From NCBI RefSeq assembly GCF_000766865.1, contig NZ_JNFA01000004.1:1-64000 (forward strand): 64,000 bases of DNA. Reading direction: 5' to 3'. Under the pieces are notes generated by a model. That model saw only the letters and a list, made by a program, of their open reading frames with translations. It was not told the DNA's origin and did no database searches. The translations under genes were made by a program, and so were the position numbers. This stretch comes from Listeria booriae (GTDB lineage: Bacteria; Bacillota; Bacilli; Lactobacillales; Listeriaceae). Position 1 is the stretch's first letter. The number at the start of each line of letters is the position of its first letter. This document shows positions 9,422-16,693 of the stretch, piece after piece.

Positions 9422-10737
9422 ACACTGTAGAAACATTAATCACAACATTTAAAAATAAAGAGGCAACGATTGCCGTAATGGGACTAGGTTACGTAGGACT
9501 ACCACTCGCCGTATTATTTGCAGAACAAGGCATGAATGTTATCGGTTTTGAACTTAGTATGGATAAAGTATGCCTAATCAACACAGGTGTATCCGACATT
9601 ATGGATATCCCGTCAGAACGACTAAAGAAAGTAACAAGTAATGAGCGATTCGTTGCAACAACAGATGCCACAGAATTAGGCGATGCAGATGCCATCATTA
9701 TCTGCGTCCCAACACCATTAACAGCATCTTATGAACCAGACATTTCTTACATCAACAACGCCGTCGATATCATTCGTGAAAATATGACACCAAACACACT
9801 CATCGTCCTAGAAAGCACAACGTACCCAGGTACATCTCGTGAACTTCTACTAGACCCTATTGAAAAATCTGGTTTCACACTAGGCGAAGACTTCTACATT
9901 TGTTATTCCCCAGAACGCGTCGATCCAGGAAACAAAACATACCAAACTGAAAATACACCAAAAGTCGTTGGAGGAATTGGCGAAGCATCAACAAATGCAG
10001 GTATTGCCTTGTATGAAACAGTTATTAATCAAGTAGTCCCCGTCGCATCAACAGAAGTTGCCGAAATGAGTAAACTTTTAGAAAATACATTCCGCAGTAT
10101 CAACATCGCGTTCATTAATGAAATGGCAATGCTATGCGATAAAATGGGAATCGATATTTGGGAAACCATCGAAGCGTCAAGCACGAAACCATTCGGCTTT
10201 ATGCGTTTCAATCCAGGCCCAGGTATTGGCGGCCACTGCATTCCGCTAGACCCAATCTACCTTTCATGGAAAGCCAAAGAAGCGAACTTTTTCAGCCGTT
10301 TCATCGAATTAGCCCAAGAAACCAACAGCCAAATGCCAGAATACATCGTCCAAAAAGCAGGAACTGCACTAAATACCGTGAAAAAATCATTAAACGGATC
10401 CAATATTCTACTTGTAGGTATGGCATACAAAGAAGACATCGATGATCTACGCGAATCACCAAGCATTCCAATTTTTGAAAACCTAGTAGAACAGGGCGCA
10501 AACGTCTCTTTCTGTGACCCACTAGCCACAACATTCCGCGATAAAGATGGAGAAATCCATACAACAGTCGACGTTGACTACGAAAAAATGAGCGAATACG
10601 ACCTCGTTATCGTATTAACCTGCCACAAAGCGTTTGACAAAGAAAAAATTGCTAAACACAGTTCTTTAATTTTAGACACAAAAAATGTTTTACCAAAGCA
10701 GTACAAAGAAAAAACGATTTGTTTCGGTAATAAATAA
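9418..10737 (+). CDS. UDP-sugar 6-dehydrogenase (nucleotide sugar dehydrogenase), EPS locus 1
   Basis: This 439-residue enzyme has an N-terminal NAD domain (MGLGYVGLPLAVLFAEQG), a central domain and a C-terminal UDP-binding domain with MAYKEDIDDLRESPS. The catalytic cysteine is in GPGIGGHCIPLDP (about residue 275). The family oxidises UDP-Glc, UDP-GlcNAc or UDP-ManNAc twice at C6 to the uronic acid, using two NAD+. It resembles the UDP-GlcNAc/ManNAc branch by overall look, but this is not certain. It is the last gene of the operon and predicts an acidic polymer. A different paralogue begins locus 2 (48222). Confidence 0.85.
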   Translation: MNTVETLITTFKNKEATIAVMGLGYVGLPLAVLFAEQGMNVIGFELSMDKVCLINTGVSDIMDIPSERLKKVTSNERFVATTDATELGDADAIIICVPTPLTASYEPDISYINNAVDIIRENMTPNTLIVLESTTYPGTSRELLLDPIEKSGFTLGEDFYICYSPERVDPGNKTYQTENTPKVVGGIGEASTNAGIALYETVINQVVPVASTEVAEMSKLLENTFRSINIAFINEMAMLCDKMGIDIWETIEASSTKPFGFMRFNPGPGIGGHCIPLDPIYLSWKAKEANFFSRFIELAQETNSQMPEYIVQKAGTALNTVKKSLNGSNILLVGMAYKEDIDDLRESPSIPIFENLVEQGANVSFCDPLATTFRDKDGEIHTTVDVDYEKMSEYDLVIVLTCHKAFDKEKIAKHSSLILDTKNVLPKQYKEKTICFGNK

Positions 10738-10746
10738 TTAAAAATA

Positions 10747-10786
10747 TGGGCTACTTTCTCTCTTAGTTTTACGGAAGTAGCCCATG
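10747..10786. terminator. Strong 11-bp hairpin after EPS locus 1
   Basis: ATGGGCTACTT (10747-10757) pairs perfectly with AAGTAGCCCAT (10776-10786). On the plus strand no T-run follows. On the minus strand the stem is followed by a U-rich ATATTTTTAAT. It may stabilise the EPS mRNA 3' end or stop antisense transcription rather than act as a standard plus-strand terminator. Confidence 0.5.
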
Positions 10787-10809
10787 ATAGAAAGAGAAAG
10801 GTGTAGGAT

Positions 10810-11082
10810 ATGTCATCAACAGTATCAAGTATGTGGACCTTACTATATTATTTCCAAAAACATAGGAAACTGGTCATTGATAGGGGTTCAGGAGTGCCAA
10901 CTTTACTGGGAAAATTCCCTCACAAATACATACAGATAACCATTGAGAAATTACAAAACACCGGTTTTATCTGGGTTGTTTACAACAAATCAGGAGAAGT
11001 TGCTTTATATATAACACCCGCAGGAAAAAGACTAGCTGCGAGAATCGGGAAAATACACCGACCAATAGATAACTTAGAATAA
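10810..11082 (+). CDS. Small winged-helix-like protein, function unknown
   Basis: This is a 90-residue soluble protein I cannot assign to a named family. The arrangement (LLGKFPHKYIQITIEKLQNTGFIWVVYNKSGEVALYITPAGKRLAARIGKI) reads like helix, recognition helix and beta wing of a winged helix-turn-helix domain, close to MarR- or PadR-type minimal DNA-binding proteins. AAAGGTGTAGGAT precedes the ATG at 10810. It lies between EPS locus 1 and the Crp-type regulator at 11134, with 51 bases between the two genes, so they are probably co-transcribed. A role in regulating the locus is inference. Confidence 0.5.
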   Translation: MSSTVSSMWTLLYYFQKHRKLVIDRGSGVPTLLGKFPHKYIQITIEKLQNTGFIWVVYNKSGEVALYITPAGKRLAARIGKIHRPIDNLE

Positions 11083-11133
11083 AAAACGGTAAACACTATT
11101 TTAAAAGTAGGTAACCGGCAAGGAGGAAATAAC

Positions 11134-11706
11134 ATGTTAACAAAGGGAAACCAAGAGATTAAAGTTATCTCATTGGAGCGGGGAGAAAAATTACACGTCT
11201 GCGGAGAGTATCGAATATTACAAGGATACATCATCTGCCGAACAGGAAATCATTTATTGAAAATCTTAAAAGCAGAATCATTTATTATCCCAGAAAAAGA
11301 TTTAACAGCTGGATTAGTAGAATACCAAGCACAAAGGACTGCACAAGTAGCTTTTATACCGATTATATCAGCGACCGATTTTTTACGGAAACAAACACAA
11401 GCGCAACAAGATATAATCCAGTTATTTGCCAATCAATTAGATCTATATGCGCTACCGATCAAAGAACGAGTGATGGCATTATTATACAAACTAGCATGCG
11501 AAATAGGCGAAATCAAAATGGATACTTGCCGTATACCTATGATTTTGACACAAGTAGAAATTGCAAGGTACATACATTGTACAAGAGAATATTTAAACAG
11601 TGTGCGCAAGGTATTAGTGAAAGAGGGATGGCTAGATTCCGGAAAGAATTGGGTGCTTTTGGACTGGAAACGCTGGGGAGAGCACATGCCGATTTCAGAA
11701 CGATAA
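11134..11706 (+). CDS. Crp/Fnr-superfamily (PrfA-like) transcription regulator
   Basis: The protein has 190 residues, shorter than the usual 220-240. A reduced N-terminal beta-barrel is followed by a long helix (TQAQQDIIQLFANQLDLYALPIKERVMALLYKLA) and a C-terminal Crp-type helix-turn-helix (LTQVEIARYIHCTREYLNSVRKVLVKEGWL, about residues 134-163). I see no cAMP-binding phosphate cassette, as is common in the Listeria PrfA-like group. AAGGAGGAAAT lies 6 bases before ATG. It follows the winged-helix gene and EPS locus 1, which makes that locus a natural but unproven target. The operator is not identified. Confidence 0.75.
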   Translation: MLTKGNQEIKVISLERGEKLHVCGEYRILQGYIICRTGNHLLKILKAESFIIPEKDLTAGLVEYQAQRTAQVAFIPIISATDFLRKQTQAQQDIIQLFANQLDLYALPIKERVMALLYKLACEIGEIKMDTCRIPMILTQVEIARYIHCTREYLNSVRKVLVKEGWLDSGKNWVLLDWKRWGEHMPISER

Positions 11707-11711
11707 AAAAA

Positions 11712-11943
11712 GAGACGAGTCTGGGACAAAACTCAAGATAAAGCAAAACCGTCGAGCCATTTACTTTGGGTAGGACGAAAAATTTTGCTTTACACAAATC
11801 GAGCGAAAGCGTTTGTATTCAGGGAGTTTGGTGGAAGCCGGAAGCGGAGCATACTCGTGTATGTGAGAACCGGAAGTCCGCCAAACTCCCTGAATGCGAG
11901 CGCTTATCGCCGATTTATTTGGGTTATGTCCCAGACTCGTCTC
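11712..11943. repeat. 232-bp imperfect palindromic element with 17-bp perfect terminal inverted repeats
   Basis: The outer arm gagacgagtctgggaca (11712-11728) is exactly complementary to 11927-11943. Inner arms also pair: attcagggagtttgg on the left side matches ccaaactccctgaat on the right, flanked by imperfect AAATCG/CGATTT blocks. The whole piece can fold into one long stem. It fills the space between convergent genes (11134 plus, 11951 minus), so it may stop transcription from both sides. It has no gene of its own. A fragment of the outer arm (gctgggacaaa) recurs near 23342, suggesting a dispersed family of MITE-like or terminator-like repeats. Confidence 0.7.
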
Positions 11944-11950
11944 CACTAAA

Positions 11951-13348
11951 TTATTCCGTCACAACCTCCATAGCCTTCTTCTCCCTCGGCACAGTCACTA
12001 TAATCGCAATCAACGAAGCCAAACAAAAGCCAACATTCGTCAGTAACCCGATCATCGCCGCCAAATCAATATTCCCGCTCGCTGTAATCACACCATAAAC
12101 CGTTGCCGAAATCGCAACACCAAACGATCCACCGAGCGAACTCGCCATTTTATAAATCCCAGAAGCAACACCAACGCGATCTTCCGGAGCATTCGATACT
12201 GCCGTGTCCGTGGATGGCGTTGCATACATACCTAATCCGATTCCAAATAACGAGAAGCCAATGAAAACAATGACCGTGTAAACCATACCTGGCAAGAAAG
12301 TAAGCGACGTCAAGCCAATCCCAATCGCCGTAATCAGCGAACCGAGAATCATTGGTTTGCGCGCACCAATCCGTTGCAGAATTTTTTCACCAACACGAAT
12401 CATTCCGAGAACGCACACGAGATAGCCGATAGACAAAAGCCCAGATTGAAACGCCGTAAAGCCGCGGCCAACCTGCACATATGTATTAGCCACAAGAAGC
12501 GTCCCAGCAGCGGCATTCAACAGAAAGTTCGACAACGTTGCGCCAGTATACGCTTTATTTTTAAACAAAGAAAAATCAATAAAGCCATTCAATTGCTTCA
12601 GTTCGATGCGGAAGAAGAACGTTGCCGCAAGCAAGAAAACAACGATGAGCGTAAGCGTCGTAACACTAGCCCAGCCAAAAGTCGAGCCGCGCGTGATGAC
12701 CAAGTTCAAACTCACCATCGCAATAACAAACGTGATTAAGCCACTCAAATCAAATTTCGCTTTTGCACCTGTTTGAGCAACCTTGCTCTCAGGCGTCCCC
12801 TTGATTAGAAAAATTCCCAACACCGCGAAAATAATCGAGAAAACAAAAATCCAGCGCCAGCCCATATACGTCGCAATCGCACCGCCAGCAAAAGAACAAA
12901 TGCCCGAGCCGCCCCACGAACCAATCGACCAGAAACTAAGCGCCCGTTGCCGATCCTTCCCTTCAAAATACGTTTTCATCAAAGCAAGCGTCGCAGGCAT
13001 AATACAAGCAGCAGAAAGCCCTTGAATCACGCGCCCAATAATGAGCAACACCGCGCCTTGCGTCAAAACCAAACAAAGCGAACCAATAATGCTGAGACCC
13101 AGACCAATATACGTCAGCTTCATCCGGCCGAACTTATCCGCCATACCCCCAGCAACCACAATAAAAATACCAGAAAAAAGTGCTGTTAAACTAATCGCAA
13201 TGTTTAATAAATCAGAAGAAATACCAATATCTTGTTGAATCGCTGGCACAACATTAACGAGCGACTGCGCGAACAACCAAAATGTAATAACACCAAATAC
13301 AATCCCTGTGATGAGTTTATTCGTTCCTTTATAAGCCACTTGTTCCAT
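11951..13348 (-). CDS. DHA2-family (EmrB/QacA-type, 14 TM) MFS efflux transporter
   Basis: This 465-residue protein has about 14 hydrophobic helices and motif A after helix 2 (GGMADKFGRMKLTYIG). It also has the drug:proton antiporter motif C-like segment in helix 5 (GSWGGSGICSFAGGAIATYMGWRWIF). The family exports lipophilic or cationic compounds using the proton gradient. The substrate is unknown. AAAGGAGG lies 8 bases ahead of the ATG at 13348. The start is embedded in a 24-codon leader reading frame (13329-13403), which points to translational control. No regulator gene is adjacent, and the second pump at 13541 has its own promoter. Confidence 0.85.
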   Translation of the reverse strand: MEQVAYKGTNKLITGIVFGVITFWLFAQSLVNVVPAIQQDIGISSDLLNIAISLTALFSGIFIVVAGGMADKFGRMKLTYIGLGLSIIGSLCLVLTQGAVLLIIGRVIQGLSAACIMPATLALMKTYFEGKDRQRALSFWSIGSWGGSGICSFAGGAIATYMGWRWIFVFSIIFAVLGIFLIKGTPESKVAQTGAKAKFDLSGLITFVIAMVSLNLVITRGSTFGWASVTTLTLIVVFLLAATFFFRIELKQLNGFIDFSLFKNKAYTGATLSNFLLNAAAGTLLVANTYVQVGRGFTAFQSGLLSIGYLVCVLGMIRVGEKILQRIGARKPMILGSLITAIGIGLTSLTFLPGMVYTVIVFIGFSLFGIGLGMYATPSTDTAVSNAPEDRVGVASGIYKMASSLGGSFGVAISATVYGVITASGNIDLAAMIGLLTNVGFCLASLIAIIVTVPREKKAMEVVTE

Positions 13349-13403
13349 CTTGTTTTCCTCCTTTAATTGAAATAGTGCATAAATTCACAAATGATGTTTT
13401 CAT
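13329..13403 (-). CDS. Leader peptide (24 residues) overlapping the start of the MFS pump gene
   Basis: On the minus strand an ATG at 13403 follows AAAGGAGG (core 13413-13417) by 9 bases. It opens a short frame beginning MKTSFVNLCT and ending TSGL, with TAA at 13331-13329. The pump's own AAAGGAGG lies inside this frame, and the pump ATG (13348) lies 17-19 bases before the leader stop, so the two frames overlap in different registers. Such leaders typically allow ribosome-stalling or coupling control of antibiotic efflux and resistance genes. No homologue is known to me. The case rests on the two strong ribosome sites and on the promoter just upstream. Confidence 0.55.
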   Translation of the reverse strand: MKTSFVNLCTISIKGGKQDGTSGL

Positions 13404-13428
13404 AAATCACCGCCTCCTTTTACGTATC

Positions 13429-13434
13429 ATTATA
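13429..13434 (-). promoter_or_regulatory. -10 box for the leader/MFS transcript
   Basis: TATAAT is present on the minus strand and would start the RNA near 13422, only a few bases before the leader's ribosome site. I see no good -35 hexamer 16-19 bases upstream, which suggests a weak or activator-dependent promoter. Confidence 0.4.
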
Positions 13435-13521
13435 GTGCCAGCTTCCTTTTTAGAGTGTACTTTTTTTGTCTAATATAGATCCTATTTTTGTCCTAGCAAA
13501 AAAACTTCAAATGGATAGCGC

Positions 13522-13552
13522 AAAAAAAGACTCAAGTGACTTACTGAGTCTT
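13522..13552 (-). terminator. Terminator of the second MFS gene, overlapping its stop codon
   Basis: On the minus strand AGACTCA pairs with TGAGTCT across a 10-base loop and is followed by a run of seven or more T. The stem includes the last codons of the gene ending at 13541. Confidence 0.8.
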
Positions 13553-14956
13553 GGACTGCTTATTAGTTAAGAAGAAGCTCGGGATGAAGATGAGCGCAAG
13601 GACCACGGCGGATACTAGAAAACCAGCCTGGAATCCTTTCAAACTCTCGGCGAAAGAGGGATGCAGGACTTGAACGAAACTGGCGACAACCGTTGCGATA
13701 ACGGCAGAACCAAAACTAGAACCAAGGTTTTCGATAATGTTAATGCCAATACTTGCTTCGGGGATCTGCTTGTTATCAAGACCTGTATACGCATCGGTCG
13801 TCAGTGGCAAATTAATACCTCCGATACTTGTACCGCGGATAAACAAGATGATGGAAATCCAAATCATACTCGTTTTATCCGTAATAAAGACAAGCGGAAT
13901 CGAGCCGATAAGTGAAAGAACGAGACTGACCATCACGACATATTTGGCGCCGAATTTATCAATCATTTTACCAATCACAGGTCGCGTTACAATCATACCA
14001 ACACCTTGCGGAATCAGTGCAATCGCAGCTTCGATAGGCGTGAAATGGCGGAAAGTTTGGAAGAACAGCGGCATAATAATCATCGGCCCCATAATGGCAA
14101 TATTCGCGAGGAAAAGCCCGATACTCGATGCCGCAAAACTCTTATGCACGAACAAGTTTAACGGAAGAACCGTTTGATTTTTGCGAATGTGGTTGTAGAT
14201 GACATAAACGACCGCCAAAACAAGGCCAACACCAACGCAAAGCAATGTTTCGCTATTGTTGAAAGAAGCGTGGCTGGCGGCTTTTGTGATACCGTAAATC
14301 AAGGCAACGCTCATACCTGCCAAAGTAACAATCCCGAAAACATCGAGCTTACTATCTTTGTTGAACGGCTGGAACTCAGGAATCGATTTCATCATTAACG
14401 GCACCGCGATAAGAACGATAAACACGTTGATGAAGAAAATCCAGTGCCACGAAGCGAAATGAATAATAAAGCCACCGATAACAGGCCCGAGGATTGGACC
14501 AAGAATCATTGGCGTCGTAACAATTGCGATGACTCTACCGAGGTTTTCAGGTCCCGCCGTTTTGACGAGAAGTGTTGACATCAGCGTAGTAATGACACCA
14601 GCGCTAAACCCTTGAAGCAGGCGGAAGAAAATGAAACTCGAAACATCCCAGCTAAGCCCAGCAAGAACCGAGGTAATACCAAAAGCAACAACTGCTCCGA
14701 TAAAAATTTTCTTGCCGTTGAATTTATTCATCAGCCAACCAGATATAGGCACGGCGATTGCGAGAGCTAAAACGTAACCTGTAATGGCCCATTGGATCGT
14801 ATCTAAAGTTGTGTTGAAGTCTTTATTTAGTTGGTCGATGGCGATATTCACCATAGTTGAGTCAAGCATCGGGGCAATGGCTCCAAGTGCGATAGCCCAA
14901 GCAGCGACGAGGATTTCTTTGGATAATCCTGAACCTTTTACTTTGTCTTTAGTCAT
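13541..14956 (-). CDS. DHA2-family (EmrB/QacA-type) MFS multidrug efflux permease
   Basis: This is a 471-residue, roughly 14-helix transporter. Helix 1 carries APMLDSTMVNIAIDQL, the acidic D1-type motif of the DHA2 group. NKFNGKKIFIGA follows helix 2 as motif A, and ILGPILGPVIGGFIIHFASWHWIFFINV is the motif C region. It is predicted to export toxic organic compounds by proton antiport. CAAGGAG precedes the ATG, and a near-consensus promoter drives it (15002-15030). Its terminator overlaps its stop. It is transcribed away from the Abi gene; the two promoters face outward from a shared 120-base region. Confidence 0.87.
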   Translation of the reverse strand: MTKDKVKGSGLSKEILVAAWAIALGAIAPMLDSTMVNIAIDQLNKDFNTTLDTIQWAITGYVLALAIAVPISGWLMNKFNGKKIFIGAVVAFGITSVLAGLSWDVSSFIFFRLLQGFSAGVITTLMSTLLVKTAGPENLGRVIAIVTTPMILGPILGPVIGGFIIHFASWHWIFFINVFIVLIAVPLMMKSIPEFQPFNKDSKLDVFGIVTLAGMSVALIYGITKAASHASFNNSETLLCVGVGLVLAVVYVIYNHIRKNQTVLPLNLFVHKSFAASSIGLFLANIAIMGPMIIMPLFFQTFRHFTPIEAAIALIPQGVGMIVTRPVIGKMIDKFGAKYVVMVSLVLSLIGSIPLVFITDKTSMIWISIILFIRGTSIGGINLPLTTDAYTGLDNKQIPEASIGINIIENLGSSFGSAVIATVVASFVQVLHPSFAESLKGFQAGFLVSAVVLALIFIPSFFLTNKQSKTQ

Positions 14957-15001
14957 GTGGAAAACTCCTTGTAGATATATTGATTCCTAGGAAACATAAT
15001 T

Positions 15002-15030
15002 ATCATACAACTATTTGGTTTCCTTGTCAA
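15002..15030 (-). promoter_or_regulatory. Strong sigma-A promoter of the MFS gene at 13541-14956
   Basis: On the minus strand TTGACA (15030-15025), a 17-base spacer and TATGAT (15007-15002). The spacer carries AAACCAAAT, and the arms AGGAAAC and GTTTCCT flank the -10 box, a possible operator. Confidence 0.75.
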
Positions 15031-15049
15031 CAAAAGTATAAAACTTACT

Positions 15050-15077
15050 TTGCAATCAATAAAATTTATGTTATACT
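15050..15077 (+). promoter_or_regulatory. Promoter for the short RNA upstream of the Abi gene
   Basis: TTGCAA (15050-15055), a 16-base spacer and TATACT (15072-15077). Transcription is predicted to start near 15084. Confidence 0.65.
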
Positions 15078-15083
15078 ATCTGT

Positions 15084-15146
15084 AATAAACCAAATGGGCT
15101 TCTTTAAGCTAGGAAAAAACCTCCAATTTTCATTGGAGGTTTTTTT
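15084..15146 (+). ncRNA. Predicted short structured RNA, ending in a terminator, upstream of the HEPN/Abi gene
   Basis: The promoter at 15050-15077 would give an RNA of about 63 nt. It has a small GCTT/AAGC hairpin (about 15098-15109) followed by a strong terminator hairpin with a T-run (15114-15146). There is no ribosome site and no reading frame of note. A second extended -10 (TG.TATACT, 15154-15162) follows, so the Abi gene could be transcribed separately. Abi_2/AbiF-type HEPN proteins are known to occur with small structured RNAs, which supports reading this as a functional RNA rather than a simple leader. The exact ends and any pairing with the toxin are inference. Confidence 0.5.
15114..15146 (+). 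terminator. Intrinsic terminator between the short RNA and the Abi gene
   Basis: ACCTCCAA pairs with TTGGAGGT around a TTTTCA loop, extended by A/T pairs, and followed by seven T. It lies upstream of the Abi start codon, so it either ends the small RNA or attenuates the gene. Confidence 0.85.
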
Positions 15147-15181
15147 CTTTATTTGTTATACTGCTTTTAGAGGTGATAATA

Positions 15182-16219
15182 GTGGTAAATAATCATAGAA
15201 AATACAAAGCGGATAAGCCCTTTTTGCCAGTAGAAGATCAAATTGAAAAACTAATCGGTCGAGGTTTGAGTATCGGTTCCAAAGAAAAAGCTAAGCAATT
15301 AATAATGACGCATAATTATTATAATATTATAAATGGATATAAAGATATCTTTTTAAAAAGCCCCTTTGAAGGTGATGATAGATATATAGAAGGTAGCACA
15401 TTTGAAGATTTATATGAACTATACATGTTCGATAGGGATTTAAGAAAAACTATTCTAGCTGTCACAATAGATGTCGAGTGTACGTTCTATACCAATGTTG
15501 CCTACTTCATAGGAAAAGAATACGGGCATGAACCTCAGAAATATTTAGATAAATCAAAGTATAATACCGGTCACAAACAAAATAATGGCAAGACACAACG
15601 AGAAAATTTACTAGATATGCTGTGGAAAAATATTCACAAGCCAAGAATTGAACCATTGATATACTATAAAAATAATTATAAAAATATGCCACCTTGGATT
15701 CTAACGAAAGGTCTTACCTTTGGGCAAGTGTATACTCTTTTTGAATTATCAAAATCTGAGATAAAAGAAGAAATCATCAAGAGCATATTAGGAATTGATC
15801 ATATTGATGAAAAACTAAAAGAATTTTTCGCTAAAATGATGTCTATCTTTATCAGATATAGAAACTGGTCTGCTCATGGTGGGCGAATGTATAACCATAG
15901 ATGCAAGCCAGAACTCACTTTTTGGGAGCCTTTATTTACTATGTTCGGCGTGACAAAATCTGAATTTAATAAAGGTCGAGGGAAAAATGATTTATTAGCA
16001 TTGACTGCGTCAGTCATGTTTTTCTATCAAAGTAATACGGGCTCTACCATTGATTATTTTGTTTTTCTGAATAGTAACATGGATAAATATAGAGATAAGC
16101 GGGTTGCTACATACTCGAAAGTTATCACTGAAACAGGCTTGCCCGAAAATACTCATAAGAAGTTTTTGAATTTTATTAGCGATGCTTTACCAATCTTCTT
16201 TTTATACTCAACTACTTAA
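15182..16219 (+). CDS. Abi_2/AbiD/AbiF-family HEPN ribonuclease (abortive infection or RNA-antitoxin system toxin)
   Basis: The 345-residue protein starts with PFLPVEDQIEKLIGRGLSI and THNYYNIINGYKDIFL and continues with ELYMFDRDLRKTILAVTIDVE, the conserved order of the Abi_2 family. Near residues 225-232 it has RYRNWSAH. The Arg-Asn-x3-His within it is the HEPN R-x4-H RNase motif expected to cut RNA. The GTG at 15182 is chosen because AGAGGTG sits 6 bases ahead; an earlier in-frame GTG (15173) falls in that ribosome site. The gene is visibly richer in A+T than its neighbours and overlaps the convergent MarR gene by 8 bases, which suggests acquisition. It likely acts in phage defence. Confidence 0.85.
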   Translation: MVNNHRKYKADKPFLPVEDQIEKLIGRGLSIGSKEKAKQLIMTHNYYNIINGYKDIFLKSPFEGDDRYIEGSTFEDLYELYMFDRDLRKTILAVTIDVECTFYTNVAYFIGKEYGHEPQKYLDKSKYNTGHKQNNGKTQRENLLDMLWKNIHKPRIEPLIYYKNNYKNMPPWILTKGLTFGQVYTLFELSKSEIKEEIIKSILGIDHIDEKLKEFFAKMMSIFIRYRNWSAHGGRMYNHRCKPELTFWEPLFTMFGVTKSEFNKGRGKNDLLALTASVMFFYQSNTGSTIDYFVFLNSNMDKYRDKRVATYSKVITETGLPENTHKKFLNFISDALPIFFLYSTT

Positions 16220-16679
16220 TATCCAACCCTTGCTTCCTAATCTCCTCATCAAGATGCTGATTATACTTCTCCATAAAAGCTAACAACATATCATACTGCT
16301 CGTCAGTCACTTGCTCAAACACCGCTTTGTCGCGGTCTTGGAACTGTTTGTGGACTTCTTCGTGGATATTGAAAATCTTTTGGCCGTGCTCGGTAAGACG
16401 GAAATAGATTTCTTTTTTATTATCAGGTTTTTGATAGCTTTCGATGTAGCCTTTTTTTAGGAGTTTTTTCGTGATTTTGCTGGCGGCGCCTCGGGTCATG
16501 TAGAGGGATTGCGCTAGTTTGGTTACGTTGGGGTCGGTCGTTTTTTCAATGGCTTCGATGCAGTGGACCTCAGATGCTTTGTAGCCGTCAAGCCGGACTT
16601 CCATCTCGAACTTGTTCAGCCAACCCATCTTATTTAGCAGGTCTCTCACACCGTCCATCACTTGATCTGCTTTATTCAT
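16212..16679 (-). CDS. MarR-family transcriptional regulator
   Basis: The protein has 155 residues with the winged-helix core typical of MarR: a dimerisation helix, then NVTKLAQSLYMTRGAASKITKKLLKKGYIESYQKPDNKKEIYFRLTEHGQKIF, where the recognition helix is TRGAASKITKKL and the wing carries the DNKK turn. The start at 16679 is preferred because GGGAGG lies 7 bases ahead. An ATG at 16697 overlaps the ROK stop but has no ribosome site. It probably shares the mRNA of the ROK gene. Its targets are unknown; the efflux pumps nearby are candidates only by distance. Its end overlaps the Abi gene by 8 bases on the opposite strand. Confidence 0.85.
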   Translation of the reverse strand: MNKADQVMDGVRDLLNKMGWLNKFEMEVRLDGYKASEVHCIEAIEKTTDPNVTKLAQSLYMTRGAASKITKKLLKKGYIESYQKPDNKKEIYFRLTEHGQKIFNIHEEVHKQFQDRDKAVFEQVTDEQYDMLLAFMEKYNQHLDEEIRKQGLDIK

Positions 16680-16693
16680 CGTCCATCCTCCCA

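Noticed and set aside
11766-11946. Reading frames of 60-110 codons on both strands inside the palindromic element
   Set aside because: They follow from the inverted-repeat structure, lack ribosome sites and give no protein-like composition.
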